Virus record (IMG/VR): IMGVR_UViG_3300043409_001505
Span: 1-64,000 of that record
Source: a virus
Strand: one strand, 5' to 3'
Length of the DNA stretch: 64,000 bases
The notes below the pieces were generated by a model, which worked only from the letters and a program-made list of their open reading frames with translations, was not told the DNA's origin and ran no database searches. Positions 50,483 to 59,274 of the stretch are shown piece by piece. Each line of letters begins with the position of its first letter. The first letter of the stretch is position 1. Position numbers and translations under genes: made by a program.

Positions 50483-52210
50483 ATGAGTGCAGAAAAAAAA
50501 GTAATTACAATAAAAGGGGAAAAGGTATTGATTTCTAAGTGCAGAAAATTTAACAAACTTTATTATAAAATAGGAGATCCTAAAATTAAAGACTCAGGTG
50601 ACTGTTATTTAATATCTGAAAAATATTATCGAGAAGAAACAGGTCAGATTGTTTACAATTATTCAATAAATGAATATGTATTAAAAAACGATAACCTTAT
50701 ATTCGGAGTAGTAGATGTCGATAACGATAATATTAATTTAGGATATTTTAACAATAACCCTTTTACTACAAAAATTCACACACCAACTACATCTTATGTA
50801 CTTTTAAATACAAACATTAAAGGTAATACTTATCGTGAAAATCTTTCAGATGGTGAGTTTTATCACATTCAGTTAAGACCTTCTTATAGTTTTAACGAAA
50901 TAAAATTCCCAACAAAGGATTATAAATATAGTTTACCTTATGACTCAAAGGGGATTGTATCATATAATTTACAAAAGTATAATCAAAATTATAACCCTGC
51001 AACATTAACAAATATTGAAAAAATATCCCCTTTATTAGGGGATTTGTCTTTTGGATTAGAATTTGAAACTACTAAAGGGTTTATACCAGATAGAATCTTA
51101 TATAAATATGGATTAATACCTTTAAGAGATGGTTCTATATCAGGTATTGAGTATGTTACTGTACCGATGACAGGTCAGAAAGGTTTAAGTTGTGTAGTGG
51201 ATGTTTTAGAGGAATTAGAAAAAAGGACTGTTTATGATGACGATTCATGCTCACTCCATCTTCATTTAGGAAATGTTCCTAGAACTGAAGAATTCATTTT
51301 AGCATTTTTTATTTTAAGTATGAAAATTCAAGATGAAATGTTTAAATTATTTCCAATATATAAAAAATATAATTTTGGTATTAAAAATAAAAACTATTCA
51401 TCACCACTACCTACATTTGAGATAATGTCTCAATTAGATTCAGTTATTGATAAAAATAATATTACTAAAAACTTTAATGTAGTATATAAATATTTGTCAA
51501 TGGGTCAAGATTTTAAAGCTGTTAATAATAGTCTTGAGAATGTTGTAAGTCATCCTCGTGATCAAAACGGTACTCAAAAATGGAATATTAGTACCAGATA
51601 TCATATTTTTAATATGATACCATTATTATTTGGTAATAAACAGACAATAGAATGTAGAATTCATACACCAACGTATGATGTAAATAAGATCATTCCGTTT
51701 ATATTAATGAATAGTTTATTAGTTAATTTTACAATTCAAAATCAATCTCAAATATTAAAAAAGTCTAACTTTCTAAACCAGGTAACATTGTTTGGTATTT
51801 TAGATTATCAAATGGAAACTTTTGATAATTCAATAATAAAAGATTTTAGAAATTTACTTCGTCATTATTTAATAAATAGAGCTAATTACTGTGAAAAACA
51901 AACGGTTTCAGGAAATATTTTAGGTACGGAGTCTAAAATACAAGTTCCAAATAATATTGATTGGAGAAAAATTAAACCTATCAATAATCCCGATCCTGTT
52001 ATAAATGAAACCCACGCTATGTTTGACTTCAATCCATTTGTTTATTATAATGAATTGGTTGCGGCTACTGAATACCAAAAGCCATCTAAATCTACAACCA
52101 TATCCGTCGACTCCTTTCACAATGAACAAGATAAACCGATTACTACTGAACTAATACCTACAGAACAGGTTGAACTTGATAACATTATAACGGAATGGCA
52201 AATGATTTGA
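50483..52210 (+). CDS. Amidoligase (PF12224-type glutamine-synthetase fold)
   Basis: I chose ATG 50483 (MSAEKKVITIKGEK), which lies 1 nt after the preceding stop. The 575-aa protein has the amidoligase core: LSFGLEFETTKGFIP (about 195), YGLIPLRDGSISGIEYVTVP (about 213), SCSLHLHLG (about 254) and later IECRIHTPT. This fold uses ATP to couple carboxylates to amines. It is a second, distantly related amidoligase, different from the type-2 enzyme at 47.4 kb. The N-terminal 180 residues are of unknown fold. Confidence 0.88.
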   Translation: MSAEKKVITIKGEKVLISKCRKFNKLYYKIGDPKIKDSGDCYLISEKYYREETGQIVYNYSINEYVLKNDNLIFGVVDVDNDNINLGYFNNNPFTTKIHTPTTSYVLLNTNIKGNTYRENLSDGEFYHIQLRPSYSFNEIKFPTKDYKYSLPYDSKGIVSYNLQKYNQNYNPATLTNIEKISPLLGDLSFGLEFETTKGFIPDRILYKYGLIPLRDGSISGIEYVTVPMTGQKGLSCVVDVLEELEKRTVYDDDSCSLHLHLGNVPRTEEFILAFFILSMKIQDEMFKLFPIYKKYNFGIKNKNYSSPLPTFEIMSQLDSVIDKNNITKNFNVVYKYLSMGQDFKAVNNSLENVVSHPRDQNGTQKWNISTRYHIFNMIPLLFGNKQTIECRIHTPTYDVNKIIPFILMNSLLVNFTIQNQSQILKKSNFLNQVTLFGILDYQMETFDNSIIKDFRNLLRHYLINRANYCEKQTVSGNILGTESKIQVPNNIDWRKIKPINNPDPVINETHAMFDFNPFVYYNELVAATEYQKPSKSTTISVDSFHNEQDKPITTELIPTEQVELDNIITEWQMI

Positions 52211-52668
52211 TATTTATACCGTACAATACTCCCGCATTAAAGAACTCAAAAGTTAAAACTGCTAGTGGAATATTTAGTTCTCCAACTGTTAAAAAATATT
52301 TGAGAAAGTTGGGGATTCAAACCTATTCCTCTAGTAAAAAAATAGTAAAAGGTTATGTTACAAAACCTAATGAATTTGAAAAACTTCGAGAACAATTTGA
52401 AAAAGCATTATTAAATAAGGGTTTCCCTATATTGATATGCTTTCATTTTGTTCGAGATAGTAAACGGTTATTTGATTTTGGTAATGCAACTGAAATAATA
52501 TTTGACTTACTTACAGCACATGATATTATTCCTGACGATAATGTTTCATTTATATTCCCATCAATTATGACAATTGATGGGATTTTACCAAATGAAGAAA
52601 ATATTAGAAATCTGGAATGGTATAGTGTTAATAAAGATGAACCTGGAGTATGGATGAGAATTATTTAA
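52195..52668 (+). CDS. RusA-like Holliday-junction resolvase
   Basis: The 157-aa protein contains ICFHFVRDSKRLFDFGNATEIIFDLLTAHDIIPDDN (about residues 81-116), the RusA arrangement in which a basic-acidic RDxxRxFDxxN motif is followed by DxxxxxxIxxDD. The acids are the metal-binding residues. It resolves branched DNA before packaging. It overlaps the amidoligase by 16 nt. Confidence 0.8.
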   Translation: MANDLIFIPYNTPALKNSKVKTASGIFSSPTVKKYLRKLGIQTYSSSKKIVKGYVTKPNEFEKLREQFEKALLNKGFPILICFHFVRDSKRLFDFGNATEIIFDLLTAHDIIPDDNVSFIFPSIMTIDGILPNEENIRNLEWYSVNKDEPGVWMRII

Positions 52669-52679
52669 AATTAGGTATA

Positions 52680-52866
52680 TTAAAATTACAAACGACACAA
52701 CCAGTACTGGAGGTGGTAAAAACCTTTAAGATGGCGACAAAAACAAAACATAATTATTTCTACAGAGTATCCAGAGATGTATGATAAACCTAATGTTAGA
52801 TTTATACAACATATTAGATATTGCTACACTACAATAGAAACAAAAATTATAATTTTAAAAAAATGA
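52680..52866 (+). pseudogene. Possible gene remnant between RusA and PD-(D/E)XK genes
   Basis: Short stretches in shifting frames read like coding sequence: ITNDTTSTGGGK (52695-52730), then MATKTKHNYFYRVSRD (52732), then MYDKPNVRFIQHIRYCYTTIE (52777). Joining them needs at least two frame changes. It could be a decayed gene or chance. Confidence 0.3.
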
Positions 52867-53153
52867 AAAAAGAACTATTGCAAAAAATTAATAAATTAAG
52901 TTGTTTTGTATTAAACGATAATGAATATAATAAATTACAAAAATATTTATTATTAGAAGATTATACCTCAGCTAGAATATATTTAGATAAAATTATAGAC
53001 GACACTGAATTTCTTTCATCATTTAATGATGAAGATATAGAATCGAAATCTAAAATAAAACACATTGACGAATTAATGGATTTGGTAATAGAACTAATCC
53101 TTATAAATGAAAGAGAAAACGAAAGAGAACAAGTTAGAATGGTTACTGAATGA
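52863..53153 (+). CDS. Acidic hypothetical protein (96 aa)
   Basis: Start chosen at ATG 52863 (MKKELLQKINKLS), which follows the usual A-rich leader. The longer frame begins with TTG at 52821. The protein is acidic and helical. It overlaps the next gene by 47 nt in another frame. Confidence 0.5.
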   Translation: MKKELLQKINKLSCFVLNDNEYNKLQKYLLLEDYTSARIYLDKIIDDTEFLSSFNDEDIESKSKIKHIDELMDLVIELILINERENEREQVRMVTE

Positions 53154-54141
53154 TGAAGAAGTTGTTGATTTAAAACTAAGTTATAGTAGAATCTCTGATT
53201 TTTCAAGAAATGGACCAAAAGCTTTAATACGTCCTTCCAATCCTGAAGGCGAAGGGTTGAGATTTGGGTCTTACGTAGATGACTTATTAGTAGACAAAGT
53301 CACAGGTAGTGAAAATTGTAAACAATTATACATAGTTTATGATGATAATAAACCAACTGCAACATTAGGTACCTTATGTGATATTATAATCGACAACTAT
53401 GATACAATTCCTAATTCAAATACAGTGTTAAAAATTGTAAGACATAATGGATTTTGGAGTAATATTAAACTTGAAGAAAAGTTAATATCTAATTTTAATA
53501 AAGATGAATTTTGGAGCTATCTTAAAATTAAGTTTGAGACAAAAGATAAAATTGTAGTTACTCAAAAAGAATCACAAGATGCTGAAGAATGTGTAAATTT
53601 ATTATTAAATCATAAACACACACATTGTTTGTTTAATAATCATTTTGAAAATCATTACCAATATAAATTTGAATATTACTATAAAGGATTTCATTTAAGA
53701 GGTATAATTGATAAAATGTCAATTGACCATGAGAATAAAATTGTTTATATGGAAGATATTAAAACGGGTTCATCAAGAGCTGATGAATTTACAAAAAGTT
53801 TTATTAAATATTGTTATTATTTTCAAGAAGCAGTTTATACGAAAGCATTTGATAGTATTTGTGAACAATTAGGATTAATTGGTTACACATTAGCACCATT
53901 TAAATTCATATTTATAGGTAGAGGTGAAAAAGTTCCTCACATATTTGAAATAAGTGATAAATGGCATAATGCTGCAATTAATGGCTTTACGACAAAAGCA
54001 GGTTATAAATATACAGGTTTAGATGAAAATTTAGACTTAATTTATTACCATTGGAAAAATAAACTTTATGACTTTAGTCAAGAAGTTTATGAAAATAATG
54101 GAAGTTTAATATTAAATGATGATTTTATAGAAGTAAATTAA
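53107..54141 (+). CDS. PD-(D/E)XK nuclease (RecB/Cas4-like)
   Basis: The 344-aa protein has an N-terminal SYSRISDFSRNGPKALIRP (about residues 25-43) and FGSYVDDLLVD (about 55). The nuclease core is FHLRGIIDKMSIDHENKIVYMEDIKTGSS (Asp, then ExK as EDIKT, about 198-226), followed by KYCYYFQEAVYTKAF. This is the PDDEXK_1-like layout of exonucleases used in recombination or in degrading host DNA. It ends one base before the next start. Confidence 0.85.
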   Translation: MKEKTKENKLEWLLNDEEVVDLKLSYSRISDFSRNGPKALIRPSNPEGEGLRFGSYVDDLLVDKVTGSENCKQLYIVYDDNKPTATLGTLCDIIIDNYDTIPNSNTVLKIVRHNGFWSNIKLEEKLISNFNKDEFWSYLKIKFETKDKIVVTQKESQDAEECVNLLLNHKHTHCLFNNHFENHYQYKFEYYYKGFHLRGIIDKMSIDHENKIVYMEDIKTGSSRADEFTKSFIKYCYYFQEAVYTKAFDSICEQLGLIGYTLAPFKFIFIGRGEKVPHIFEISDKWHNAAINGFTTKAGYKYTGLDENLDLIYYHWKNKLYDFSQEVYENNGSLILNDDFIEVN

Positions 54142-54548
54142 TGATAAAAGAGAATAATAAAATTATCGCAGAATTTTTAGGATTAAAAAAAACAAACTAT
54201 GAGGTAGAAGATCTTTGGAGTACTGTAGAATATTTAGTAGATAATCCTGAAAGTACTTTAGCTTGTAGTGTACCTATTGATACAACGCCACCATTTCATA
54301 TATCTTGGGATTGTTTAATGGCTGTTGTAGATAAAATTGAATCTATAAAAGATTCATATCACGGAAGATTTGGAATTTATATTAGTTCAAACAGTTGTAC
54401 AATACAATCAACTAATTTTAGACCCGATAAACCAATTCCTAATCCACCACATTATTATGATAATATAGTTTTAAATACTAAAATAGAATCAGTATATTAT
54501 TCAGTAATAAACTTCATTAACTTTTATAACAAACAGAAAGAGGAATAA
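54141..54548 (+). CDS. Bacteroidota-phage family protein (135 aa), paralogue 1
   Basis: The protein has ISWDCLMAVVDKIE in the middle and ends FINFYNKQKEE. The next gene has SWEWLMPVIKKIR and ends FIKWYNKQKEE, so they are tandem paralogues of a family found in many Bacteroidota phages. Function unknown. Confidence 0.65.
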   Translation: MIKENNKIIAEFLGLKKTNYEVEDLWSTVEYLVDNPESTLACSVPIDTTPPFHISWDCLMAVVDKIESIKDSYHGRFGIYISSNSCTIQSTNFRPDKPIPNPPHYYDNIVLNTKIESVYYSVINFINFYNKQKEE

Positions 54549-54604
54549 ATTAATGAGTAGAGAAATAGAAAACACAAAGAAGCCTAGGTTATTATGATAA
54601 CGAG

Positions 54605-54895
54605 ATGTTGTTAGAACAAATTGTTTATGACCAACAAAATGGTAATTGTTTTGACGAATTATTATTTGATAAATCTTGGGAATGGTTAATGCCAGTTATT
54701 AAAAAAATAAGAAATAATCCTCTTGTTACTAATGTAAATTATAATATAGAAGGAGATTTTATTATTGAAGGATTAACTTCTACAGAAAAATTAGATATTA
54801 TTATCAATAGAGAAGATTTTAAATCTGATTTAGAAATGTGTTATTTTGGAGTAGTAGAATTTATTAAATGGTATAATAAACAGAAAGAAGAATAA
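54605..54895 (+). CDS. Paralogue 2 of the 135-aa protein, N-terminus possibly frameshifted
   Basis: The 96-aa frame starts at ATG 54605. In the same frame, upstream codons read GYYDNEM back to 54587, whereas a separate start at 54553 (MSREIENTKKPRLL) stops at 54597 in another frame. A single-base shift near 54586-54590 would join them into MSREIENTKKPR-GYYDNEM. So the N-terminus may be broken. Confidence 0.55.
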   Translation: MLLEQIVYDQQNGNCFDELLFDKSWEWLMPVIKKIRNNPLVTNVNYNIEGDFIIEGLTSTEKLDIIINREDFKSDLEMCYFGVVEFIKWYNKQKEE

Positions 54896-54899
54896 ATTA

Positions 54900-55634
54900 A
54901 TGAGTAAAATTACAGGTATATATAAAATAGAAAGTCCATCTGGACGAATCTATATAGGACAAGCTGTAGATATTACTAGACGATTCAAAGAATATAAAAA
55001 TATAAAAAAAAGTAAATTACAAATAAAATTACATCGATCTTTTAATAAATATGGTATCGAAAATCATAAATTTGAAATAGTTGAAGAAACAATTTCAAAA
55101 GATTTAAATAATAAAGAAAGATATTGGCAAGATTTTTATGAAGTAATTTCAAAAAAAGGATTAAATTGTACTTTAGTAAAATCAGATGATAGATCTGGTG
55201 TTTTAAATGAAGAAACTAAATTAAAAATTAGTTTAGCAAATACTGGAAATTTTCATAATGAGGAAACTCGTGCTAAAATGGGAATTAAAAATAAAGGTAG
55301 AATAGCATCTCAAGAAACCAGAGATAAAATGTCTAAATCTAGATTAGGTGTGAAATTATCTGAAGAACACGTAAAATCAATAAGTGATGGTAAAAAAGGA
55401 GTTTTATTTTCAGATGAACATAAACAAAATTTATCTAATAAAAAAATAGAAAGATTTAAAGATACAAGTAAACATCCTCGATCTAGAAAAGTTATTAATA
55501 CAGAAACTAATGAAATTTTTAATACAATTACAGAAGCTGCATTATCAATTAATGTAAAATGGCACACATTAGCAAATTGGTTAAAAAATTCACATAGAAA
55601 CAAAAGTAATCTAATATTTTTAAAAGATGAGTAA
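54900..55634 (+). CDS. GIY-YIG homing endonuclease with NUMOD3 repeats
   Basis: The 244-aa protein starts with GIYKIESPSGRIYIGQ (residues 5-20) and has the ERYWQDFYE block. NUMOD3-type repeats (NEETKLKISLANTG, NEETRAKMGIKNKG, SQETRDKMSKSRLG, SEEHVKSISDGKKG, SDEHKQNL) and a C-terminal NUMOD1 helix-turn-helix (NTITEAALSINVKWHTLANWLK) follow. It lies outside any intron, wedged between two genes. It is a longer relative of the 16710-17243 endonuclease. Confidence 0.93.
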   Translation: MSKITGIYKIESPSGRIYIGQAVDITRRFKEYKNIKKSKLQIKLHRSFNKYGIENHKFEIVEETISKDLNNKERYWQDFYEVISKKGLNCTLVKSDDRSGVLNEETKLKISLANTGNFHNEETRAKMGIKNKGRIASQETRDKMSKSRLGVKLSEEHVKSISDGKKGVLFSDEHKQNLSNKKIERFKDTSKHPRSRKVINTETNEIFNTITEAALSINVKWHTLANWLKNSHRNKSNLIFLKDE

Positions 55635-56190
55635 AATGAGATATTCAAAATCAAAAACTTATCTATTACCATTATTATCAGAAGTACTAGATTTAAATAT
55701 CAAATTTTTACCATATCTTATCAACACCTATTTATTTGATGAAAATAATGAATATGAAAATTGTATATTTATATTACATGAATTCAATTTTAAAAATCCT
55801 GAATTCACTAAATATGAACACAAACTTACAAATAATGAATTGTTCGTAAAACATATTGATATAGATGATAAAGTAGTATATATATTTAAATTTCCTGAAG
55901 AATATCTTAATGAATATAATTATTTACTTAACAGTCAATACTCTAAATTTGGAGAGGATGCTAAAAAATTAATATTAAGATTTTGGGCAGAAGTATATTC
56001 TGGTAACAGTGTGGGTGTAAACTTTCTACTAAAAGTAAAACAAATTTTATATAAAGATCAAAAATTAAAAGAGAGATTACAAAAAGAATTAGGGGTTATT
56101 TTAGATAATAACCAAGAATTAGGGGATTATGTAGATCCTTATAACGAAGTATTAATACTGACAGAAGTTGGAGGGACAGTATGGAAATAA
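55627..56190 (+). CDS. Hypothetical protein (187 aa) of late-early operon
   Basis: The 187-aa protein includes FKFPEEYLNEYNYLLNSQYSKFGEDAKKLILRFW and LLKVKQILYKDQKLKERLQKELGV. Similar proteins occur in many Bacteroidota phages and prophages. It overlaps the endonuclease by 8 nt and precedes NrdB. Function unknown. Confidence 0.7.
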   Translation: MSKMRYSKSKTYLLPLLSEVLDLNIKFLPYLINTYLFDENNEYENCIFILHEFNFKNPEFTKYEHKLTNNELFVKHIDIDDKVVYIFKFPEEYLNEYNYLLNSQYSKFGEDAKKLILRFWAEVYSGNSVGVNFLLKVKQILYKDQKLKERLQKELGVILDNNQELGDYVDPYNEVLILTEVGGTVWK

Positions 56191-56210
56191 TTACTAATAA
56201 AAGACAATAG

Positions 56211-57185
56211 ATGAGTATATTCGATAAAAGAATAAATTTAGTACCTTACGAATACCCTGAATTAATTAAATATCGTGATGCAATAAGACATTCTTATTGG
56301 TTAGCATCTGAATATAATTTTACAACAGATATTTCAGATTTCTACACAAAAACAACTGATGTAGAAAAAGATATTATTAAAAAAACAATGCTTGCGATTG
56401 CTCAAATTGAAGTAAGTGTTAAAACATTTTGGGCAGATATGTATAAAAGAATGCCTATTTCAGAAATTGCTGATGTTGGAATGACATTTGCTGAAAGTGA
56501 GTGTCGTCACAGTGAAGCTTACGCTAAATTATTAACAATACTCAATCTTGAAGAAGATTTCAAACATATTATTGAAGTTCCAGCGATTCAAGGTAGAATT
56601 AAATATTTAGAAAAATATTTAAGTACTTCCAGAAGTGGTGATAATAAAATGTACACAAAAAGCATATTATTATTTTCATTGTTTATAGAACATGTATCAC
56701 TATTTAGTCAGTTTTTAATAATGATGTCTTTTAATAAAGATAAAAATTTATTTAAAGGTATATCTAATGTTGTTGAGTCTACCAGTAAAGAAGAGGATTG
56801 TCATGGTAACTTTGGTGCTGAAATAATCAACATTATTAAAAAAGAATTTCCAGAATGGTTTGATGAAGAATTTGAAAATTTAATATATTCTGCTTGTGCT
56901 AAAGCATATACTGCAGAATGTGAAATATTAGATTGGATATTTGAAAAAGGAGAACTAGAGTTTTTATCAAAAGTCCAAATAAAAGAATTTATTAAAAATA
57001 GATTTAACAATTCATTAAATAAAATAAATTTAAATAATGCTTTTGAAATTGATATTGAATTACTCGAATCTACATTGTGGTTTGACATTGAAATAAGTTC
57101 TACAAAAGAAGGTGATTTTTTCTATAAAAAATCGATTGATTACAACAAAAAAAGCAAAAGTATAACTGAAAATGATTTATTTTAA
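56211..57185 (+). CDS. nrdB: Ribonucleotide reductase small subunit (class I)
   Basis: The 324-aa protein has the class I R2 four-helix ligand set. An E...H pair is in TFAESECRHSEAY (about residues 86-98), a further Glu in LFIEHVSLFSQF (about 160), and the last E...H pair in STSKEEDCHGNF (about 192). It lodges a di-metal cofactor and the tyrosyl radical. The C-terminal 50 residues are divergent and should bind NrdA. It overlaps nrdA by one base. Confidence 0.93.
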   Translation: MSIFDKRINLVPYEYPELIKYRDAIRHSYWLASEYNFTTDISDFYTKTTDVEKDIIKKTMLAIAQIEVSVKTFWADMYKRMPISEIADVGMTFAESECRHSEAYAKLLTILNLEEDFKHIIEVPAIQGRIKYLEKYLSTSRSGDNKMYTKSILLFSLFIEHVSLFSQFLIMMSFNKDKNLFKGISNVVESTSKEEDCHGNFGAEIINIIKKEFPEWFDEEFENLIYSACAKAYTAECEILDWIFEKGELEFLSKVQIKEFIKNRFNNSLNKINLNNAFEIDIELLESTLWFDIEISSTKEGDFFYKKSIDYNKKSKSITENDLF

Positions 57186-58810
57186 TGAGTGATTATAGAT
57201 GGTTGAACGATGATTCTAGAAAATTTCTTTCTAGAGGTTATTTAAATGAAGGTGTTAGTCCTGAACAAAGGATAAAAGAAATTGCAAATCACGCTGAAAA
57301 AATATTAGGAATTAAAGATTTCGCATTTAAGTTTGAATCTTATATGAAAAAAGGATTTTATTCATTATCAACTCCAGTATGGGTTAATTTTGGTAAAGAA
57401 AAAGGTCTTGCAATTTCATGTTTTGGTACAAACATAGATGATTCTTCTGATAGTATTTTAAATGCAGGTAGAGAAATTGGAATGATGTCTAAATATGGTG
57501 GTGGAACATCTGCTTATTTAGGTAATATTAGACCAAGAGGTAGTAAAATATCTATTGGCGGATATGCGGATGGACCTGTTCATTATGCTAAAATATATGA
57601 TAGTATTGTAGATGTATTTAAACAATCAGAAACCCGTAGAGGTTCTTGTGCAGTATATTTACCGATAGAGCATCCAGATATTAATGAATTTTTAGATATT
57701 GGTGTAGAAGGTAATCCTATTCAAAATTTACAATATGGCGTAACTATTACAGATAAATTTATGGAAGAAATGATTGCTGGTGATTCTCAAAAAAGAATTA
57801 CTTGGGCAAAAGTTATTCAAAGACGAAGTGAATTTGGATTTCCATATTTAATGTTTAAAGATACTGTAAATAGAAATAGTCCTTATAATAAATTAGGATT
57901 AGAAATTACACATAGCAACCTATGTTCCGAAATAGCTTTACCTAATGATACTTATAATTCATTTGTATGTTGTTTGGGTTCAATTAATTTACTTTATTGG
58001 GATGAAATTGAAAAAACAGATGCTATTGAAACATATGTGATGTTTTTAAATGCTGTAATGACAGACTTTGTTACTAAATCTGAAACATTACCTGGGATGA
58101 AACGTGCTTGGAGATTTGCTAAAGAACACCGTGCAATTGGATTAGGTGTGTTAGGTTATCATAGTTATTTACAATCAAAACTTATTGAATTTGAAAGTTT
58201 ACCCGCCAAGCAGGAGAATTATAAAATATTTAAAATTCTAAATGAGAGGAGTGATAGTGCTTCTAAATGGTGTCACGATTATTTAGGAATGACTTCATTA
58301 CGTGAAGGTTTTGCAAATACTACACTATTAGCTATTGCTCCTACGAAATCTAGTTCTTATATTTTAGGACAGGTTTCTATGGGCATTGAACCAATTAAAT
58401 CTAACTATTTTATTAAAGATTTAGCCAAGATTAAAAGTGTTTATAAAAATCCAACTTTAGTTGAGGAACTTCAAAAATATGAATTAGACACTCCTCTTGT
58501 ATGGGAATCTATTTTAAAAAATGATGGTTCTGTGCAACATTTAGATTTTCCAACTAAAGAAGTTTTTAAATCATTTATTGAGATTTCACCTAAAGAAATT
58601 ATATTACAAGCAGCTCAAAGACAACAATTTATTGATCAATCTCAAAGTGTTAATTTAACAATACATCCTTCTGTACCAACTAAAGAAATAAATAAATTAT
58701 ATATTTATGCTTGGGAAGAAGGTGTTAAAACATTGTATTATCAATTTAGTCAAAGTGCAGCTCAATCATTTGCTCGTGAAATTAATGAATGTGAAGCATG
58801 TAACAGTTAA
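57185..58810 (+). CDS. nrdA: Ribonucleotide reductase large subunit (class I)
   Basis: The 541-aa catalytic subunit reduces ribonucleotides to deoxyribonucleotides for phage DNA. Active-site Cys regions are ISCFGTN (about 78), HSNLCSEIA (N, C and E motif, about 245) and FVCCLGSINL (about 262). MKRAWRFAKEHRAIGLGVLGYH and the C-terminal CEAC (537-540) that receives electrons from thioredoxin or glutaredoxin are also present. The N-terminal ATP-cone allosteric domain is absent, so dATP feedback inhibition is probably lost, as in many phage enzymes. Confidence 0.95.
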   Translation: MSDYRWLNDDSRKFLSRGYLNEGVSPEQRIKEIANHAEKILGIKDFAFKFESYMKKGFYSLSTPVWVNFGKEKGLAISCFGTNIDDSSDSILNAGREIGMMSKYGGGTSAYLGNIRPRGSKISIGGYADGPVHYAKIYDSIVDVFKQSETRRGSCAVYLPIEHPDINEFLDIGVEGNPIQNLQYGVTITDKFMEEMIAGDSQKRITWAKVIQRRSEFGFPYLMFKDTVNRNSPYNKLGLEITHSNLCSEIALPNDTYNSFVCCLGSINLLYWDEIEKTDAIETYVMFLNAVMTDFVTKSETLPGMKRAWRFAKEHRAIGLGVLGYHSYLQSKLIEFESLPAKQENYKIFKILNERSDSASKWCHDYLGMTSLREGFANTTLLAIAPTKSSSYILGQVSMGIEPIKSNYFIKDLAKIKSVYKNPTLVEELQKYELDTPLVWESILKNDGSVQHLDFPTKEVFKSFIEISPKEIILQAAQRQQFIDQSQSVNLTIHPSVPTKEINKLYIYAWEEGVKTLYYQFSQSAAQSFAREINECEACNS

Positions 58811-58816
58811 ATAAAT

Positions 58817-59002
58817 ATGGAAAATAGTAAATCAATAAAAAGTAATACTGGGTATAGAGGTATTCATTTTAATAAAATAAATGGAAATTTTAGAGTTAGA
58901 ATTACTTTATGTAGAGATAGTAAGGATATTGAAGTAGGTCAATATGAAACATTAAAAGAAGCTGTTAAAGCTAGAGAAGATTTTATTAAATCTTTATTTT
59001 AA
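58817..59002 (+). CDS. AP2-like DNA-binding mini-protein (homing-endonuclease fragment)
   Basis: The 61-aa protein (NTGYRGIHFNKINGNFRVRI...VGQYETLKEAVKAREDFI) is an AP2-type three-stranded sheet plus helix. In phages this domain is usually the DNA-binding part of HNH homing endonucleases. Here the HNH domain is absent, so it is a remnant or a solo DNA-binding protein. It is followed by a structured RNA and a tRNA. Confidence 0.75.
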   Translation: MENSKSIKSNTGYRGIHFNKINGNFRVRITLCRDSKDIEVGQYETLKEAVKAREDFIKSLF

Positions 59003-59022
59003 TAAATTAATAAGTGTGAAAA

Positions 59023-59160
59023 AGGGTTAGTATTAGCACAAATTAAGATACCTCAGTAACCCTGAAAGTTGAATTGGAGACGTTTGTAGCAAATAAACTA
59101 AACATCTCCTTGAAAGCTGTAGACCCGAAACTATTTATAGTAGTGAAGCTGTAAGGTATT
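59023..59160 (+). ncRNA. Compact RNA with predicted pseudoknot, after AP2 gene
   Basis: AGGGTTA (59023-59029) pairs with TAACCCT (59057-59063). GATACC (59047-59052), inside that loop, pairs with GGTATT (59155-59160), outside it, giving an interleaved pseudoknot. Between lie GGAGA/TCTCC (59076-59080, 59105-59109) extended by TTT/AAA, and a perfect ACTAT-TT-ATAGT hairpin (59130-59141). No ORF is present. It may be a remnant of a mobile intron's RNA, a ribozyme or a regulatory RNA. Confidence 0.5.
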
Positions 59161-59171
59161 TTTAATAATAG

Positions 59172-59240
59172 AGAGAAGTCGTCCAATTGGTAGTGCGCGC
59201 TCTTAATTGAGAAATATAGGTTCGAATCCTATCTTCTCTC
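59172..59240 (+). tRNA. tRNA-like element with truncated anticodon arm
   Basis: The acceptor AGAGAAG/CTTCTCT and the T-arm ATAGG-TTCGAAT-CCTAT are perfect, and the D-loop AATTGGTAGT is canonical with one mismatch in the D-stem. The middle (17 nt) can only form a 3-bp CTC-TTAATT-GAG hairpin, about 6 nt shorter than a normal anticodon arm plus variable loop. UAA or AAU could be an anticodon, but neither fits normal geometry. Confidence 0.7.
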
Positions 59241-59274
59241 TTTATTTTAATAAATAAAATTAATATGAAAATAT

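Noticed and set aside
55310-55672. Minus-strand 120-aa frame opposite the GIY-YIG gene
   Set aside because: It is antisense to the NUMOD repeats, whose composition keeps the opposite frame open. No other minus genes lie right of 19.5 kb.
59023-59160. Group I intron next to nrdA
   Set aside because: No exon follows, and the P7-type AAGATATAGTC and GGGGAAAC core sequences present in the helicase introns are absent.
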